Shown: in pieces, positions 63,674-64,000 of the stretch | How positions within the stretch are numbered: position 1 is the first letter of the stretch | Layout: the number at the start of each line of letters is the position of its first letter | Origin: Streptacidiphilus fuscans | GTDB taxonomy: Bacteria > Actinomycetota > Actinomycetes > Streptomycetales > Streptomycetaceae | NCBI RefSeq assembly: GCF_015690355.1 | Contig: NZ_JADPRT010000005.1 | Location: forward strand, 450,503 to 514,502 | Length of the DNA: 64,000 nt | Direction: 5' to 3' | The notes under the pieces: model-generated | Database searches by the model: none | What the model was told of the DNA's origin: nothing | Seen by the model: only the letters and a program-made list of their open reading frames with translations | Made by a program: the position numbers and the translations under genes

Positions 63674-64000
63674 GTGAGTATTCAGGACGAGGTGCCGACC
63701 CGGTCGGACAAGCGGGCGGGCGAGCAGGCGCACGAGCAGGCGGCCCCCTGGCTCACCTCCGGCGAGCTGGACTCCTGGATGGCGGTCGTCCGGCTGATGA
63801 CCCGCCTCCCCTGGGCGATCGACACCCAGCTGCAGCGCGACGCCGACCTGAGCATGGTCGAGTACATGGCGCTCGCCATGCTCTCCGAGGCCCCCGAGTG
63901 GACGCTGCGCATGAGCGCGCTCGCCGAGCACACCAGCACCTCGCTGTCGCGCCTCTCGCACATGGTCAAGCGGCTGGAGAGCCGCGGCTACGTCCGCCGC
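63674..64000 (+). CDS. MarR-family regulator, 5' part
   Basis: The first 109 codons of a MarR-type regulator that runs off the window. It reads SGELDSWMAVVRLMTRLPWAIDTQLQRDADLSMVEYMALAMLSEAP (split over helices), then the winged-helix recognition part MSALAEHTSTSLSRLSHMVKRLESRGYVRR. GTG start with a weak ribosome binding site (CCAGG directly before it). It is divergent from the pirin gene and probably controls it. Confidence 0.9.
   Translation, partial: MSIQDEVPTRSDKRAGEQAHEQAAPWLTSGELDSWMAVVRLMTRLPWAIDTQLQRDADLSMVEYMALAMLSEAPEWTLRMSALAEHTSTSLSRLSHMVKRLESRGYVRR

Overview
This is a gene-dense, very GC-rich window with strong G/C at third codon positions. The gene content is that of a streptomycete-type actinobacterium (Streptomyces, Kitasatospora or Streptacidiphilus): SpoIIE-type phosphatases with HATPase domains, AcoR-like GAF regulators, ECF sigma factors with SnoaL tails, many TetR/MarR/HxlR regulators, and secreted glycoside hydrolases with CBM13. 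The genus is inferred. I saw no rRNA, tRNA, CRISPR array or prophage. Two genes run off the edges (a beta-helix protein at the left, a MarR regulator at the right).

Layout. 1-2.5 kb: secreted beta-helix protein and GH27 alpha-galactosidase. 2.7-5.7 kb: a glycyl-tRNA synthetase with alpha and beta chains fused, unusual for an actinobacterium. 5.8-9.9 kb: F420/PPOX-type protein, MFS transporter, and a PAS-GAF-HATPase regulator whose SpoIIE domain has lost its metal-binding acidic residues. 9.9-12.5 kb: the most novel-looking locus, a 124-residue His/Asp/Gly/Arg-repeat peptide with a strong ribosome binding site, a 13-bp hairpin, then a membrane M50 protease with a PqqD-like (RRE-type) N-terminus; an IS21-like transposase remnant lies upstream. 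13-19.5 kb (minus): two acyl-CoA dehydrogenases, an NDP-forming acyl-CoA synthetase, a 3Fe-4S ferredoxin, a NuoF-like flavoprotein and an unknown protein. 19.9-28.7 kb (plus): Rieske oxygenase, TetR, PotDBCA-like ABC importer, FAD amine oxidase and an aminobutyraldehyde-type dehydrogenase, closed by a strong hairpin. These two divergent operons look like an amine/betaine/polyamine uptake and oxidation unit with its own electron-transfer proteins.

29-34 kb: HPP membrane protein, then a divergent pair built around related AcoR-type GAF domains (a DNA-binding regulator and a 906-residue GAF-GAF-SpoIIE-HATPase phosphatase), separated by an inverted repeat and 11-bp tandem repeats. 34-42.6 kb: small conserved proteins, purB, a TetR/MFS drug-efflux pair with a clear palindromic operator, a HipA-like kinase overlapping a DUF3037 gene, and a type II NADH dehydrogenase-like flavoprotein. 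42.7-52.8 kb: a GH47 alpha-mannosidase (rare in bacteria), a polysaccharide deacetylase-like lipoprotein, an ECF sigma factor, a flavin monooxygenase and a secreted SH3-like protein. 52.7-61.5 kb: a second amine-catabolism block (APC permease, class III aminotransferase, PuuC-like dehydrogenase, TetR) followed by a translationally coupled RidA-DUF1028-M20 operon and its LysR. 61.5-64 kb: azoreductase/HxlR and pirin/MarR pairs.

Many gene ends carry long perfect inverted repeats without a U-tract, as is common for actinobacterial terminators. Putrescine could plausibly be imported by the PotDBCA-like system, oxidised by the amine oxidase and converted to GABA by the dehydrogenase, while the 53-57 kb block offers a transaminase route; these substrate assignments are inferences from family membership and context.
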